Positions 1-10,928 of a stretch of 45,809 nucleotides of DNA are shown here, in pieces. Made by a program: the position numbers and the translations under genes. Each line of letters starts with the position of its first letter. Positions within the stretch are counted from its first letter, which is position 1. The notes under the pieces are model-generated. The model was not told where the DNA came from, did no database searches, and worked only from the letters and a program-made list of their open reading frames with translations. Source of the DNA: Comamonadaceae bacterium (GTDB lineage Bacteria; Pseudomonadota; Gammaproteobacteria; Burkholderiales; Burkholderiaceae_C); NCBI GenBank assembly GCA_947371915.1, contig CANBRM010000012.1, positions 1 through 45,809 of the forward strand. Direction: 5' to 3'.

Positions 1-1
1 C

Positions 2-112
2 CAATTGGCCGGCGTCTTGGCCAGTTTGATGGGCATGGTGGTGGGCTCTTTGGCCCCGCAAGTCGTTCGTAACGCCCACAGTAGCCACCACAAATTGGCG
101 AGCGTGGTTTGA
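2..112 (+). CDS. 3' end of an unidentified gene, probable membrane protein (partial)
   Basis: Thirty-six codons are open from the left edge to a TGA at 110-112. The visible tail has a hydrophobic stretch rich in Leu, Val, Gly and Met (first ~20 residues, ending near GSLAPQ) followed by a short polar, His-rich end (SSHHK). This would fit the last transmembrane helix and cytoplasmic tail of a transporter or other membrane protein. The 5' part lies outside the window and I cannot assign a family. A strand-opposite or chance frame is possible, but the frame ends just before the intergenic space that precedes the fmdB-like gene, as a real gene end would. Confidence 0.4.
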   Translation, partial: QLAGVLASLMGMVVGSLAPQVVRNAHSSHHKLASVV

Positions 113-203
113 GTGAGGCAGCGAGGCGCTGGTGACCTAGGTCGCCTAGCCCTCAAGATGAGCAGGTGCCTATAATTAGCGGTTTTACCGAACCCTCCTA
201 GCC
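113..203 (+). promoter_or_regulatory. Intergenic region with palindrome and TATAAT -10 candidate
   Basis: A near-perfect palindrome lies at 131-146 (core GACCTAGGTC at 134-143) and could be an operator or the end signal of the upstream gene. A consensus -10 hexamer TATAAT lies at 171-176, about 28 bases before the FmdB start codon at 204. I see no good -35 box at 16-18 bases upstream of it, so the promoter call rests on the -10 alone. It would drive the FmdB-DUF502-aspS run. Confidence 0.4.
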
Positions 204-542
204 ATGCCCATTTATGCCTACAAATGCGGGTCCTGCGGCCATGCCAAGGACGTCCTGCAAAAAATGGCGGACGATCCGTTGACCGATTGCCCAGCTTGCG
301 GCAAGCCCACGTTTTCTAAACAACTCACAGCCGCTGGTTTTCAGCTCAAAGGCTCGGGTTGGTACGCCACCGACTTCAAAGGCGGTTCCGGCGGCACCTC
401 CGTCCCAGCCGCCGTGCCTGCCGAGTCGTCAGCCGCTGGCGGCGACAGCGCTGCGGCACCCGCTGCTGCCAGTGCAACAGCGTCTGCTTCGACCAGCACC
501 CCTGCTGCAGGTGGTTGCGGCACGTCGTGCGCTTGTCATTGA
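204..542 (+). CDS. FmdB-family zinc-ribbon protein
   Basis: The 112-residue protein opens with MPIYAYKCGSCGH and carries two CxxC knuckles (Cys8/Cys11 and Cys29/Cys32). This is the small zinc ribbon of the FmdB/CxxC_CxxC_SSSS family, which is thought to be regulatory; no molecular function is established for most members. After residue ~65 comes a low-complexity Ala/Ser/Thr/Pro linker and then a second Cys/His cluster (CGTSCACH) at the extreme C terminus that could bind a further metal. The gene is followed after 38 bases by the DUF502 gene and then aspS, an arrangement common in Burkholderiales. The start has no strong ribosome-binding site, but the family N terminus begins exactly here. Confidence 0.9.
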   Translation: MPIYAYKCGSCGHAKDVLQKMADDPLTDCPACGKPTFSKQLTAAGFQLKGSGWYATDFKGGSGGTSVPAAVPAESSAAGGDSAAAPAAASATASASTSTPAAGGCGTSCACH

Positions 543-580
543 TTCGCGTTTGAACGCCTTTCCCTCAACCCGAGCACCTC

Positions 581-1216
581 ATGCCCATTAAAAAATACCT
601 GCTCGCAGGCCTGTTGGTCTGGACACCTTTGGCCATCACGGTCTGGGTGCTGACTTGGCTCGTGGGCATCATGGACGGCATCTTCATCGATACCATTTCC
701 AAGTTCCGCCCCTTGGTGTCGCAAGACACGGTCACGAGCTTGCGCAACATGACAGGCTTGGGCGTGGTCTTGGTGTTGCTGGTGCTTCTGGTCACCGGTG
801 CTTTGGCCTCCAACGTGCTGGGTAAATGGCTGGTGCGTCAGTGGGACAAGTTGTTCACCCACATCCCTATCGTCAAGTCGATTTACGCCAGTGTGAAAAA
901 GGTCTCTGACACCTTGTTCTCCAGCAGCGGCAACGCGTTTCGCCAAGCTTTGCTGGTGCAATACCCTCACGCAGGCATGTGGACCATCGCGTTCCAAACC
1001 GGCACGCCAGTCGGTGAAGTGGCCAGCAAATTGACCGGCCAACACCTCAGCGTGTATGTGCCCACCACCCCCAACCCCACCAGCGGATTTTTCTTGCTGG
1101 TGCCACGCAGCGATGTCATCGAGCTCGATTTGAGCGTCGACGAAGCGCTGACGTATGTCATCTCCATGGGCGCTGTGTCTCCTAGCGCCCCAGTACTCAA
1201 CGAAAAGAGAAAATAA
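581..1216 (+). CDS. DUF502 family membrane protein
   Basis: A 211-residue protein with two strong transmembrane segments near residues 6-30 and 58-82, followed by a soluble domain. The N terminus [20 protein letters not shown] and the conserved stretch around [13 protein letters not shown] are typical of DUF502 proteins, which are widespread in proteobacteria and have no settled function. It sits between the FmdB-type gene and aspS, only two bases before the aspS start codon, so it is almost certainly cotranscribed and probably translationally coupled with aspS. I see no truncation. Function remains unknown, and linkage to aspS is positional, not evidence of a shared pathway. Confidence 0.88.
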   Translation: MPIKKYLLAGLLVWTPLAITVWVLTWLVGIMDGIFIDTISKFRPLVSQDTVTSLRNMTGLGVVLVLLVLLVTGALASNVLGKWLVRQWDKLFTHIPIVKSIYASVKKVSDTLFSSSGNAFRQALLVQYPHAGMWTIAFQTGTPVGEVASKLTGQHLSVYVPTTPNPTSGFFLLVPRSDVIELDLSVDEALTYVISMGAVSPSAPVLNEKRK

Positions 1217-1218
1217 AA

Positions 1219-3033
1219 ATGGCAATGCGTTCCCACTATTGCGGTCTGGTGACCGAAGCTTTGATTGGCGAAACCGTGAGCCTGTGCGGCTGGGTTAACC
1301 GTCGTCGTGACCACGGCGGCGTCATCTTTATCGACCTGCGTGACCGCGAAGGCTACGTGCAAGTGGTGTGCGACCCTGATCGCGCTGACATGTTCAACGT
1401 GGCCGAGAACGTGCGCAATGAGTTTTGTATCCAAGTCAAAGGCTTGGTGCGCGCCCGTCCTGATGGCACGACCAACGAAGGCTTGAAGAGCGGCAAGATT
1501 GAAGTGCTGTGCCACGAACTCATCGTGTTGAACGAGTCGGTCACACCTCCGTTCCAAATTGACGACGACAACTTGTCGGAGACCACGCGTCTGACACACC
1601 GCGTGCTCGACCTGCGTCGCCCGTACATGCAAAACAACCTGATGCTGCGCTACAAAGTGTCGATGGAAGTGCGCAAGTACCTCGATGAAAACGGCTTTGT
1701 CGACATCGAAACACCGATGCTCACCAAGAGCACACCTGAAGGCGCGCGCGATTACCTCGTGCCTAGCCGCGTGCATGACGGCCACTTCTTTGCGTTGCCA
1801 CAGTCGCCCCAGTTGTTCAAGCAGCTGTTGATGGTGGCGGGCTACGACCGTTACTACCAAATCACCAAGTGCTTCCGCGACGAAGACTTGCGCGCTGACC
1901 GTCAACCTGAATTCACCCAGATTGATATTGAAACCTCGTTCTTGAGCGAGGAAGAAATCCGCGACATGTTCCAAGGCATGATCAAACGCGTGTTCCAGAA
2001 AACCATTGGTGTGGACTTGGGCGAGTTCCCTGTCATGACCTACCAAGACGCCATGCACATCTATGGCTCTGACAAGCCCGACCTGCGCGTGAAATTGCAG
2101 TTCACCGAGCTGACCGATGTCATGGGCGATGTGGACTTCAAAGTGTTTTCGGGCGCAGCCAACATGAAGGGCGGCCGCGTGGTGGCCCTGCGCGTGCCCA
2201 ACGGTTCAGTCGAAGGCGGCGGCATCAGCCGTGGCGAGATCGACGCTTACACCGAGTTCGTCAAAATTTACGGTGCGAAGGGCTTGGCCTACATCCGCGT
2301 CAATGAGTTGGCTAAGGGCCGTGACGGTTTGCAGTCACCCATCGTGAAAAACATCCACGACGCAGCTTTGGCTGCGGTGCTCGAGCGCACAGGCGCTCAA
2401 GACGGCGACTTGATTTTCTTCGGTGCAGACAAAGCCAAGATCGTGAACGACGCCATCGGTGCCTTGCGCATCAAGATTGGCCACAGCGAGTTTGGCAAGA
2501 AGAATGGTTTGTTCGAAAACCGTTGGGCGCCGATGTGGGTGGTCGACTTCCCGATGTTCGAGTTCGACGATGAAAGCCAGCGCTACACCGCTGTGCACCA
2601 CCCCTTCACGGCACCCAAAGACGGCCACGAAGACTGGATGGTCACCGCGCCCGAGAAGTGCATCTCCAAGGGCTACGACATGGTGTTGAACGGTTGGGAA
2701 ATGGGCGGCGGCTCGGTGCGTATCCACCGCGCTGACGTGCAACAAAAAGTGTTTGACGCTTTGAAGATCACGCCTGAAGAGGCTCAGCTCAAGTTCGGCT
2801 TCTTGCTTGACGCGCTGCAATACGGCGCGCCGCCACACGGCGGCTTGGCCTTCGGTTTGGACCGCATCGTCACCTTGATGACCGGTGCTGAATCTATCCG
2901 CGACGTGATTGCTTTCCCTAAGACCCAACGCGCTCAGTGTTTGCTCACCCAAGCACCAAGCCCTGTGGACGAGAAGCAATTGCGCGAATTGCACATTCGC
3001 TTGCGCAATTTGGATGCGCCAAAAACTGCTTAA
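1219..3033 (+). CDS. aspS: Aspartate--tRNA ligase, probably the non-discriminating Asp/Asn type
   Basis: A 604-residue class IIb aminoacyl-tRNA synthetase. It has an N-terminal OB-fold anticodon-binding domain (residues ~1-110), the catalytic core with motif 2 ([18 protein letters not shown]), a bacterial GAD insertion in the middle, and motif 3 near the C terminus (GLDRIVTLM). It attaches aspartate to tRNA-Asp in the cytoplasm. The anticodon domain has His32 (in RRRDHGG) and Gly83 (in RPDGTTN). In the Pseudomonas aeruginosa enzyme, residues at these places allow it to charge tRNA-Asn as well, with GatCAB then amidating the product. By inference this enzyme may be non-discriminating. The start is two bases after the DUF502 stop. 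A strong hairpin follows the gene. Confidence 0.97.
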   Translation: MAMRSHYCGLVTEALIGETVSLCGWVNRRRDHGGVIFIDLRDREGYVQVVCDPDRADMFNVAENVRNEFCIQVKGLVRARPDGTTNEGLKSGKIEVLCHELIVLNESVTPPFQIDDDNLSETTRLTHRVLDLRRPYMQNNLMLRYKVSMEVRKYLDENGFVDIETPMLTKSTPEGARDYLVPSRVHDGHFFALPQSPQLFKQLLMVAGYDRYYQITKCFRDEDLRADRQPEFTQIDIETSFLSEEEIRDMFQGMIKRVFQKTIGVDLGEFPVMTYQDAMHIYGSDKPDLRVKLQFTELTDVMGDVDFKVFSGAANMKGGRVVALRVPNGSVEGGGISRGEIDAYTEFVKIYGAKGLAYIRVNELAKGRDGLQSPIVKNIHDAALAAVLERTGAQDGDLIFFGADKAKIVNDAIGALRIKIGHSEFGKKNGLFENRWAPMWVVDFPMFEFDDESQRYTAVHHPFTAPKDGHEDWMVTAPEKCISKGYDMVLNGWEMGGGSVRIHRADVQQKVFDALKITPEEAQLKFGFLLDALQYGAPPHGGLAFGLDRIVTLMTGAESIRDVIAFPKTQRAQCLLTQAPSPVDEKQLRELHIRLRNLDAPKTA

Positions 3034-5380
<2,347 letters not shown>

Positions 5381-5418
5381 AACGAGTCGGTTGAAATTGC
5401 AGAAATACTGCGCTTAGC

Positions 5419-5940
5419 TCAAAGCTGCACCCGCAACGCCAAATCTACGCCTGCGGGGACCGTGTAATCCGCAACCACCCAAGCCCGCGTGGGGTGCGTG
5501 CTCATGTCTTGCAAAAAGTCCAGCACGGCTTGGATGGATACGGCGTCGAGTGAGACAAAGGGCTGGTCCAGCAAGGTCACCGTCGCACCCGAAGCCAGCG
5601 CGCCTGCAAGGGCGACTTTGCGGCGACTCCCGGTGGACAGCATAAAAAGTTGCTTGTGCGTGTGCTCACGCAGGCTCAGGGCATCTATCAGGGCTTGCAG
5701 CAAGTCAGCGTCAAAGTTGGGGTAACTTTTTTGCCAGACATCCCAGCAAGCTTGCGCGGTGTCGTTGTCTTGATTCGGCAGTTTCAAATCGCACCCAAAC
5801 ACCTGGCCTTGGTAGGCCTCGGACAATTGGTGGAGCAACTGAGTTTTGCCTGTGCCTTCGTCGCCGACCACGGCAGTCACGCCCGGTTTGAGGGTGAGAA
5901 CAGGTGTGCCGTTGTTGATGTCGCGTGTGTGTTGGAGCAT
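5419..5940 (-). CDS. Small lone ABC-type ATP-binding protein with atypical Walker B
   Basis: A 173-residue protein with an ABC ATPase layout: Walker A GDEGTGKT (residues 26-33), a degenerate signature LSTGSRRKV near residue 101, and a Walker B ending TLLDQP (Asp125-Gln126). The usual catalytic Glu after the Walker B Asp is Gln here, and the signature is not LSGGQ, so ATP hydrolysis may be slow or absent. It is shorter than a normal transporter ATPase (~230) and resembles the CcmA size class. No permease gene is nearby. I chose the start at 5940 because Walker A then begins at the usual distance; upstream in-frame codons would run into the divergent hydrolase gene. Function unknown. Confidence 0.7.
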   Translation of the reverse strand: MLQHTRDINNGTPVLTLKPGVTAVVGDEGTGKTQLLHQLSEAYQGQVFGCDLKLPNQDNDTAQACWDVWQKSYPNFDADLLQALIDALSLREHTHKQLFMLSTGSRRKVALAGALASGATVTLLDQPFVSLDAVSIQAVLDFLQDMSTHPTRAWVVADYTVPAGVDLALRVQL

Positions 5941-6024
5941 GACGGTGATGTTAGCGAGGCAGTGCAGGCCTTCTGCCGCTTCAATGCAGGGTGGGATGTG
6001 CGATGAATTAGGATGAACCCTAGT

Positions 6025-6930
6025 ATGACCACTTCCCAATTTACCGCTCACTTTTGCCCTTTGCCTCACACCCAGCGCCGCTTGGCGTACAGCGAGGCGG
6101 GCGATGCGCACAGCGCGCATGTGCTGCTGTGCTTACCGGGACTGTTGGAAACCCGCGCGTCGTTTGATGCTTTGTTGCAGTCAGCACAGGGCGTGCGCGG
6201 GCTGCGCATCATCAGTTTGGAGCATTGTGGCCGTGGCGATTCGAGCCCACTGCCGGGCGATCAGGGTTACGCCATGTCGGTGTATTTGGCCGACACCTTG
6301 GCATTTTTAAAGCAAGTGGTGTGGCGCGATGACGGCGTTGTGACGCGTCTGGATGTGATGGGCACCAGCATGGGCGGCATTTTGGCGATGTATCTGGCGC
6401 ACGAGTTGGGCCCACGGGTGGACGGTTTGTTCTTCAACGACATCGGTCTGAGCTTACATTGGATGTCGATTTACGGTTTGTACGACGGCATGAAAGTACA
6501 AGGCAGTTTGCCTAAGCCCGAGGTATTGGCAGCGCAACTGAACGTCACTTTGGGGGCTGTGGTGGCCGCTCAGTCCCCCGATCACTTTGATTTGCCCTAC
6601 CGCAAGGATTGGAAGGGCATGAAGTTTGGTCAATTGTTGAGCAATTTTCACGGACCAATTCGCCTCATTCACGGGGGCGCTTCGGGTGTGTGCCAGCCGC
6701 CGCAAGTGCGCGAGATGCAGCAGGCCTTTGCCCAATGCCAAGTGTTGGAGGTGGCAGGTGCTGGTCATCCCGCGCCGTTCACGCCTGCCGTGTGTCAGTT
6801 TGTGTTGCGTGCGCTGAGTGAAGTGCCGGTTGATGCCGCATTCACAGCGGCCAAGCAAGCCCAAGAAGATACTGAGCGTGGTTTTTGGCCGTGGATCAAA
6901 CGGCGCTACCAAGGCGCCACAAGGATGTGA
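6025..6930 (+). CDS. Alpha/beta-hydrolase fold protein
   Basis: A 301-residue cytoplasmic protein with the alpha/beta-hydrolase pattern: LLCLPGLLETRASF near the N terminus supplies the oxyanion region, GTSMGG is the nucleophile elbow with its Ser, and AGAGHPAP near residue 250 carries the catalytic His. Substrate is unknown; esterase, lactonase or haloperoxidase-like roles are all possible. The ATG at 6025 is preferred over 6013 because an AGGA motif lies 11 bases before it; the upstream choice adds only four residues. It is divergent from the lone ATPase gene, and its 3' end overlaps the convergent methyltransferase gene by 35 bases. Confidence 0.82.
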   Translation: MTTSQFTAHFCPLPHTQRRLAYSEAGDAHSAHVLLCLPGLLETRASFDALLQSAQGVRGLRIISLEHCGRGDSSPLPGDQGYAMSVYLADTLAFLKQVVWRDDGVVTRLDVMGTSMGGILAMYLAHELGPRVDGLFFNDIGLSLHWMSIYGLYDGMKVQGSLPKPEVLAAQLNVTLGAVVAAQSPDHFDLPYRKDWKGMKFGQLLSNFHGPIRLIHGGASGVCQPPQVREMQQAFAQCQVLEVAGAGHPAPFTPAVCQFVLRALSEVPVDAAFTAAKQAQEDTERGFWPWIKRRYQGATRM

Positions 6931-8080
6931 TTTCTTTGGCCCGTGCCGCGTGTAGCGGGTCAGAGGTGTCGGCAACTTTGCCATGCCGTGGACGCACATC
7001 GTGACGGCCCAGCACGCTCAAGCCCCCTTCAGCGATCCAGCCCAGCAGTTCTTCGCGTGAGCGCAGACCCAAATGCTCGGCCAAATCAGACAAGATCAGC
7101 CAGCCTTCGCCTTGCGGGCTCAAGTGCGCGCGCAAGCCCGATAAAAAACCGCGCAACATGCGGCTGCCTTCGTCGTACACGGCATGCTCGATGGGCGAGC
7201 TGGGGCGGGCGGGCACCCAAGGCGGGTTGCACACGACCAAGGGCGCTTGGCCTTCGGGAAACAAGTCGGCTTGCACCAGTTCGACCTTGTCGATGCGTTG
7301 CAAACGTTTCAGGTTTTCGCGGGCGCAGGTGAGGGCGCGTGGGTCGAGGTCGGTGGCGACGATGCGCTGCACCCCGCGTTTGGCCAGTAAGGCCGAGAGC
7401 ACACCGGTGCCCACGCCAATGTCAAAGGCCAAGGTTTTGTTGGCGAGCGGTGTGCTGGCGACCAAGTCGAGGTATTCACCCCGCACGGGCGAGAACACGC
7501 CGTAGTGCGGGTGAATGCGGTTGTTGGGGGCGTCGCCCAGGGCGGGGATTTCAAGGCCCTTCTTGCGCCATTCGTGCGCGCCTACGAGGCCCAGCAGTTC
7601 GCGCAGCGACACCATGCAGGCTTCGCCCGTGGCTGGGCCCCAAGCTTCGGTGCAGGCTTGGCGCAAATCGGGCGCGCGGCGCAGGGGGATGGTGTAGTCG
7701 CCGTTGAGGGGCACCAGCACCATGCCTAAGGTGCGGGCACGCTGGCCCAAGGCTTGGCGGTGCAGGTGAAAGTGTTGGGCGGAAGATGCGGCTGCCAATG
7801 TGCCTGTGGAGACATCCGTTGAAGCTGCGGTTGCTGTTGTCTTACTGGCTTTGTTGGCTTTGCGCGGCTTGCGCTCTGCGCGTCGCATGAGGGCTTGCAG
7901 CAATTGGCGGGCGTTGTGAAAGTCGCCTTGCCACAACAGTCCCGTCCCTTCGCAGGCCAAGCGGTACGCCGAATCGGCCGACAAAGTGTCGTCGGCGCGC
8001 ACCACGCGGCGCGGTGCAGGCGTGCCGCTTTCGGCGCGCCAAGTGGGTAAGTCTGTGAGAGGTTCGGGAGCTTGGGACAT
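6896..8080 (-). CDS. Class I SAM-dependent methyltransferase (NPPW type)
   Basis: About 394 residues. The C-terminal half is a Rossmann methyltransferase: the SAM-binding motif I is FDIGVGTGVLSA, the acidic loop is VATDLDPRA, and the catalytic motif is VVCNPPW. NPP[YFW] marks enzymes that methylate a planar amide or amine, such as PrmC (glutamine of release factors) or N6-adenine enzymes, so an N-methylation role is likely; the substrate is unknown. The N-terminal ~150 residues contain a Lys/Ala/Thr-rich low-complexity stretch and are probably a recognition domain. Starts at 8092 or 8080 are both possible. It lies 61 bases downstream of the outer-membrane protein gene on the same strand. Confidence 0.8.
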   Translation of the reverse strand: MSQAPEPLTDLPTWRAESGTPAPRRVVRADDTLSADSAYRLACEGTGLLWQGDFHNARQLLQALMRRAERKPRKANKASKTTATAASTDVSTGTLAAASSAQHFHLHRQALGQRARTLGMVLVPLNGDYTIPLRRAPDLRQACTEAWGPATGEACMVSLRELLGLVGAHEWRKKGLEIPALGDAPNNRIHPHYGVFSPVRGEYLDLVASTPLANKTLAFDIGVGTGVLSALLAKRGVQRIVATDLDPRALTCARENLKRLQRIDKVELVQADLFPEGQAPLVVCNPPWVPARPSSPIEHAVYDEGSRMLRGFLSGLRAHLSPQGEGWLILSDLAEHLGLRSREELLGWIAEGGLSVLGRHDVRPRHGKVADTSDPLHAARAKEITSLWRLGSAV

Positions 8081-8141
8081 GCGGCGCATCATAGAGGTGC
8101 GCCAGGCCGTGACGTGTGCGGCCGCCCCAAGCGTGAGGCGC

Positions 8142-8894
8142 TTAGAAGTTCAGGACTGCGCCGATTTGCCAGCGTTGGCTGTGTGGCTCAACCCAGTATT
8201 GCGCGCCAGAGCGCACGGTGTCGGAGTCGCCCAAGCTTGTGAATCGGACGAAGGGCAACAAGCGGGTGCCATCGTCTAACTTCAAGCTGGTGCTGGCCTG
8301 CACGTACGCACCGCTTTTTTGGGTGTTGCGGATGTCTGCATTGCCATTGTTGGCTTGCGACAAGCGTGAGGTGTGTGTGCCGCGCAGCAGCAGGCCACCT
8401 TCGAGTTCCCAAGCCTCGGCACTGGTCCAGCGCACAGGCAGCCAAAGTTGGGTGGCCTGACGCTCGTAGCCCGCATGGCCGGTGGTGGTTGTGCCGCGCA
8501 AATCGTTCCACAAGGTGTGCAGACCCAGGCCTGCGGAGAGGCCTTCTTGGCCGCTACCTGTGCTGTAAACGGGCGTCAGTGCACGCCAGCGCGTTTCGAC
8601 GTTGAGCACGCCATTCAGATCGCCCGTGGCTGTACTGGTGTATTTTTGGCGGCCCAGCATCACATCGGCCTCGAGTTGCCAGTTGGGTAGCATTTCTAAG
8701 CGTTTGAGGCGGACATGCGCCCCGATCTCAGTGCCCAAGAGCTGCATTTTTTGCTCGGTGTAGCGGTTGAGACCCATGCTCATGCCCCATTGCACTTTGG
8801 GCTCGGCATTGCTGGGTGCCATGTTGTCGTTGGCAAATGCGGATGAGCAAGTCACCATAAGCGCGGATATAAGTAGGAAAGTATTGGTTTTCAT
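8142..8894 (-). CDS. Predicted outer-membrane beta-barrel protein
   Basis: About 250 residues with a clear signal peptide (MKTNTFLLISALMVTCSSAFA, cleavage after the last Ala) and then alternating hydrophobic/polar segments with many aromatic residues, ending in a C-terminal Phe (IGAVLNF). This is the mark of a barrel assembled by the Bam machinery. I recognise no specific family; no catalytic motif is visible. The start is the second of two adjacent ATG codons, chosen because an AGG lies at a better distance. The gene is divergent from the nuclease gene at 8967, and the 72 bases between hold both promoters and a short TCAGA/TCTGA hairpin. Confidence 0.7.
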   Translation of the reverse strand: MKTNTFLLISALMVTCSSAFANDNMAPSNAEPKVQWGMSMGLNRYTEQKMQLLGTEIGAHVRLKRLEMLPNWQLEADVMLGRQKYTSTATGDLNGVLNVETRWRALTPVYSTGSGQEGLSAGLGLHTLWNDLRGTTTTGHAGYERQATQLWLPVRWTSAEAWELEGGLLLRGTHTSRLSQANNGNADIRNTQKSGAYVQASTSLKLDDGTRLLPFVRFTSLGDSDTVRSGAQYWVEPHSQRWQIGAVLNF

Positions 8895-8966
8895 CATGCC
8901 TAGTTTGTATCAGATTTTTCTGACAGGGGGGCGACGTGTGGCTCAGGCACACTCAGGCGCATCCAA

Positions 8967-9704
8967 ATGAAAACCTTCAAAGTCGCCACTTACAACATTC
9001 ACAAAGGCGTGCAGGGCTTGGGGCCCGCACGTCGTTTGGAAATTCATAACCTTGGCCATGCGGTCGAGCAGTTCGATGCAGACATCGTGTGCATGCAAGA
9101 GGTGCGGGCTTTTAACCACCGTCATGCGCGGCGTTTTGCGCACTGGCCGGCCTTGGGGCAAGCCGATTTTTTGGCCCCCGAGGGGTACACGCCTGTTTAC
9201 CGCACCAATGCCATCACGCGTCATGGCGAGCATGGCAATGCCTTGCTCAGCCGTTGGCCGGTGCTGACGCAGAGCCATGAAAACATGTCGGACCATCGCT
9301 TCGAGCAGCGCGGCTTGTTGCACGTGGCCCTGCGCGTGCAAGAGCGCGACGTGCATGTGGTGGTGGTGCATTTGGGCTTGCTGCCGGCCAGTCGGGTGCG
9401 ACAAATCAAGCAGCTGCACGACTACATCGCCCGCGAGGTGCCAGCGGATATGCCCTTGCTGGTGGCGGGTGACTTTAATGATTGGGGCAGCACCATCACG
9501 CGCCTGATGGCCGAGGTGGACTTGCACACCAACCATGATTCGCCTGCGCCGACTTACCCCTCGCGGTTGCCCTTGGTGCAACTCGACCATGTGTACGCGC
9601 GCGGGCTGCACATCGTTGGCACACAGGTGCCCAAAGGTGGTATTTGGGGGCGCATGTCGGACCATTTGCCGCTTCTGGTGGAGTTGGCTTGGGGGCAGCC
9701 TTGA
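8967..9704 (+). CDS. Endonuclease/exonuclease/phosphatase family protein
   Basis: A 245-residue EEP-superfamily phosphodiesterase. The characteristic blocks are present in order: VATYNIHKG (metal-site Asn), DADIVCMQEVR (metal-binding Glu), VAGDFNDW (catalytic Asp/Asn), QLDHVYAR and the terminal SDHLPLL (catalytic Asp-His). All catalytic residues look intact. Related proteins hydrolyse nucleic acid, inositol phosphates or sphingolipid head groups; the substrate here is unknown. Its stop codon TGA overlaps a TTG that may start the cardiolipin synthase gene, and in this group of bacteria the two genes commonly travel together, which hints at a role in lipid head-group turnover (inference). Confidence 0.9.
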   Translation: MKTFKVATYNIHKGVQGLGPARRLEIHNLGHAVEQFDADIVCMQEVRAFNHRHARRFAHWPALGQADFLAPEGYTPVYRTNAITRHGEHGNALLSRWPVLTQSHENMSDHRFEQRGLLHVALRVQERDVHVVVVHLGLLPASRVRQIKQLHDYIAREVPADMPLLVAGDFNDWGSTITRLMAEVDLHTNHDSPAPTYPSRLPLVQLDHVYARGLHIVGTQVPKGGIWGRMSDHLPLLVELAWGQP

Positions 9705-10894
9705 CCCAGTCTCACGCCACAGCTGTCAACGTGCACGCGATGCGTTTGCTGGTGGGGGCGGTCGATTTGTTTCCTGCCTTGGTCGAGGCCATTGACGCGG
9801 CTCAGCATGAAGTTTGGCTAGAAACTTATATTTTCAGCACAGAAGGCGCGGGCGCCGATGTGGCCGAAGCTTTGATGGCGGCGGCCCAGCGCGGGGTCGT
9901 GGTGCGCGTGGTCGTGGACGGCGTGGGCACGGGGGAATGGCCTGCCGATTGGTCGCTGCGCTTGGCCCAAGCGGGGGTGCAGTGGCGGGTGTTTTCGCCG
10001 TTGAACCGGTTGGGGCTGACGGTGCCCAGCCGCTGGCGACGGCTGCACCGCAAGCTGTGCGTGGTCGATGCGCAAGTGGCCTTTTGCGGCGGCATCAACA
10101 TATTGGATGACTTTTTAGACCCGCATGTGCACGGCTTGTTGAGCGCGCCACGCTTGGACTACGCCGTCCAAATTCGTGGCCCTTTGGTGAGCGCCGTTCT
10201 GGACACCATGACGCAGCTGTGGTCGCGCATGGAAGCGGTGCGCGATTTGCGTCACCAAGACTTGGCTGGTGCTTTGGAGGTGCTGCGCTTGGCCAGCCCC
10301 TTGCGACACGCACCTTCTCGTGGGGGCGCACATTTGGTGCTGCGCGACAACGTGCGCCACCGCAGTGAAATTGAACGCACCTACCGTAAGGCCATCGGCA
10401 CAGCCCACCACGAGGTGGTGGTGGCCAGTGCCTACTTCTTTCCTGGACTGCGCTTGCGCCGTGCCTTGGTGATGGCGGCCAAGCGCGGCGTGCGCGTGCG
10501 TTTGTTGTTGCAAGGCCAATACGAATACTTATTGCCTTATCGTGCCTCACGCCAGCTGTATGGTCAGCTGATGTCTGCGGGCGTGGAGATTTACGAATAC
10601 CACGCCAGTTATTTGCATGCCAAAGTGGCGGTGATTGACGGGCATTGGGCCACGGTGGGCTCGTCCAACCTCGACCCTTTGAGCCTGCTGCTGGCGCGTG
10701 AAGCCAATGTGGTGTTGCGCGATGCGGCGTTTGCCCGCGATCTGCAGGCCAATTTGGAGGCGGCCATCCATGCGGGTGCCCGTCGCGTCGAACCACACGA
10801 TTACCTCCACCGTCCTTGGACACAGCGGGGCTTAGATGCCTTTGCCTCTTGGGTGTTGCGCTTTGGTGTGTTTTTAACAGGCAAACGTTACTGA
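9701..10894 (+). CDS. clsB: Cardiolipin synthase (phospholipase D family)
   Basis: A ~397-residue phospholipase D superfamily enzyme with two HKD motifs: HRKLCVVD in the first half and HAKVAVID in the second, each followed by the usual G/S-x-N-x-D stretch (GGINILDD, GSSNLDP). This is the ClsB layout, without N-terminal membrane helices, acting at the inner membrane to condense phosphatidylglycerol-type lipids into cardiolipin. Start choice is uncertain: TTG at 9701 overlaps the upstream stop and has a GGGGG run ahead of it; ATG at 9740 gives a 384-residue protein beginning MRLLVGAVDLFPAL, which is where family similarity starts; ATG at 9644 lies well inside the upstream gene and is unlikely. 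Confidence 0.88.
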   Translation: MTQSHATAVNVHAMRLLVGAVDLFPALVEAIDAAQHEVWLETYIFSTEGAGADVAEALMAAAQRGVVVRVVVDGVGTGEWPADWSLRLAQAGVQWRVFSPLNRLGLTVPSRWRRLHRKLCVVDAQVAFCGGINILDDFLDPHVHGLLSAPRLDYAVQIRGPLVSAVLDTMTQLWSRMEAVRDLRHQDLAGALEVLRLASPLRHAPSRGGAHLVLRDNVRHRSEIERTYRKAIGTAHHEVVVASAYFFPGLRLRRALVMAAKRGVRVRLLLQGQYEYLLPYRASRQLYGQLMSAGVEIYEYHASYLHAKVAVIDGHWATVGSSNLDPLSLLLAREANVVLRDAAFARDLQANLEAAIHAGARRVEPHDYLHRPWTQRGLDAFASWVLRFGVFLTGKRY

Positions 10895-10928
10895 ATGGGG
10901 GTATTTGTTCACTGCTACCATCGGCAAC

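Noticed and set aside
967-2058. Long minus-strand open frame opposite DUF502 and aspS
   Set aside because: Antisense shadow of conserved genes; His/Val/Ala-rich translation with no motif.
10905-10928. TTG start for folE eight codons upstream
   Set aside because: No ribosome-binding site supports it, and the extra residues are not family-like; ATG at 10929 is simpler.
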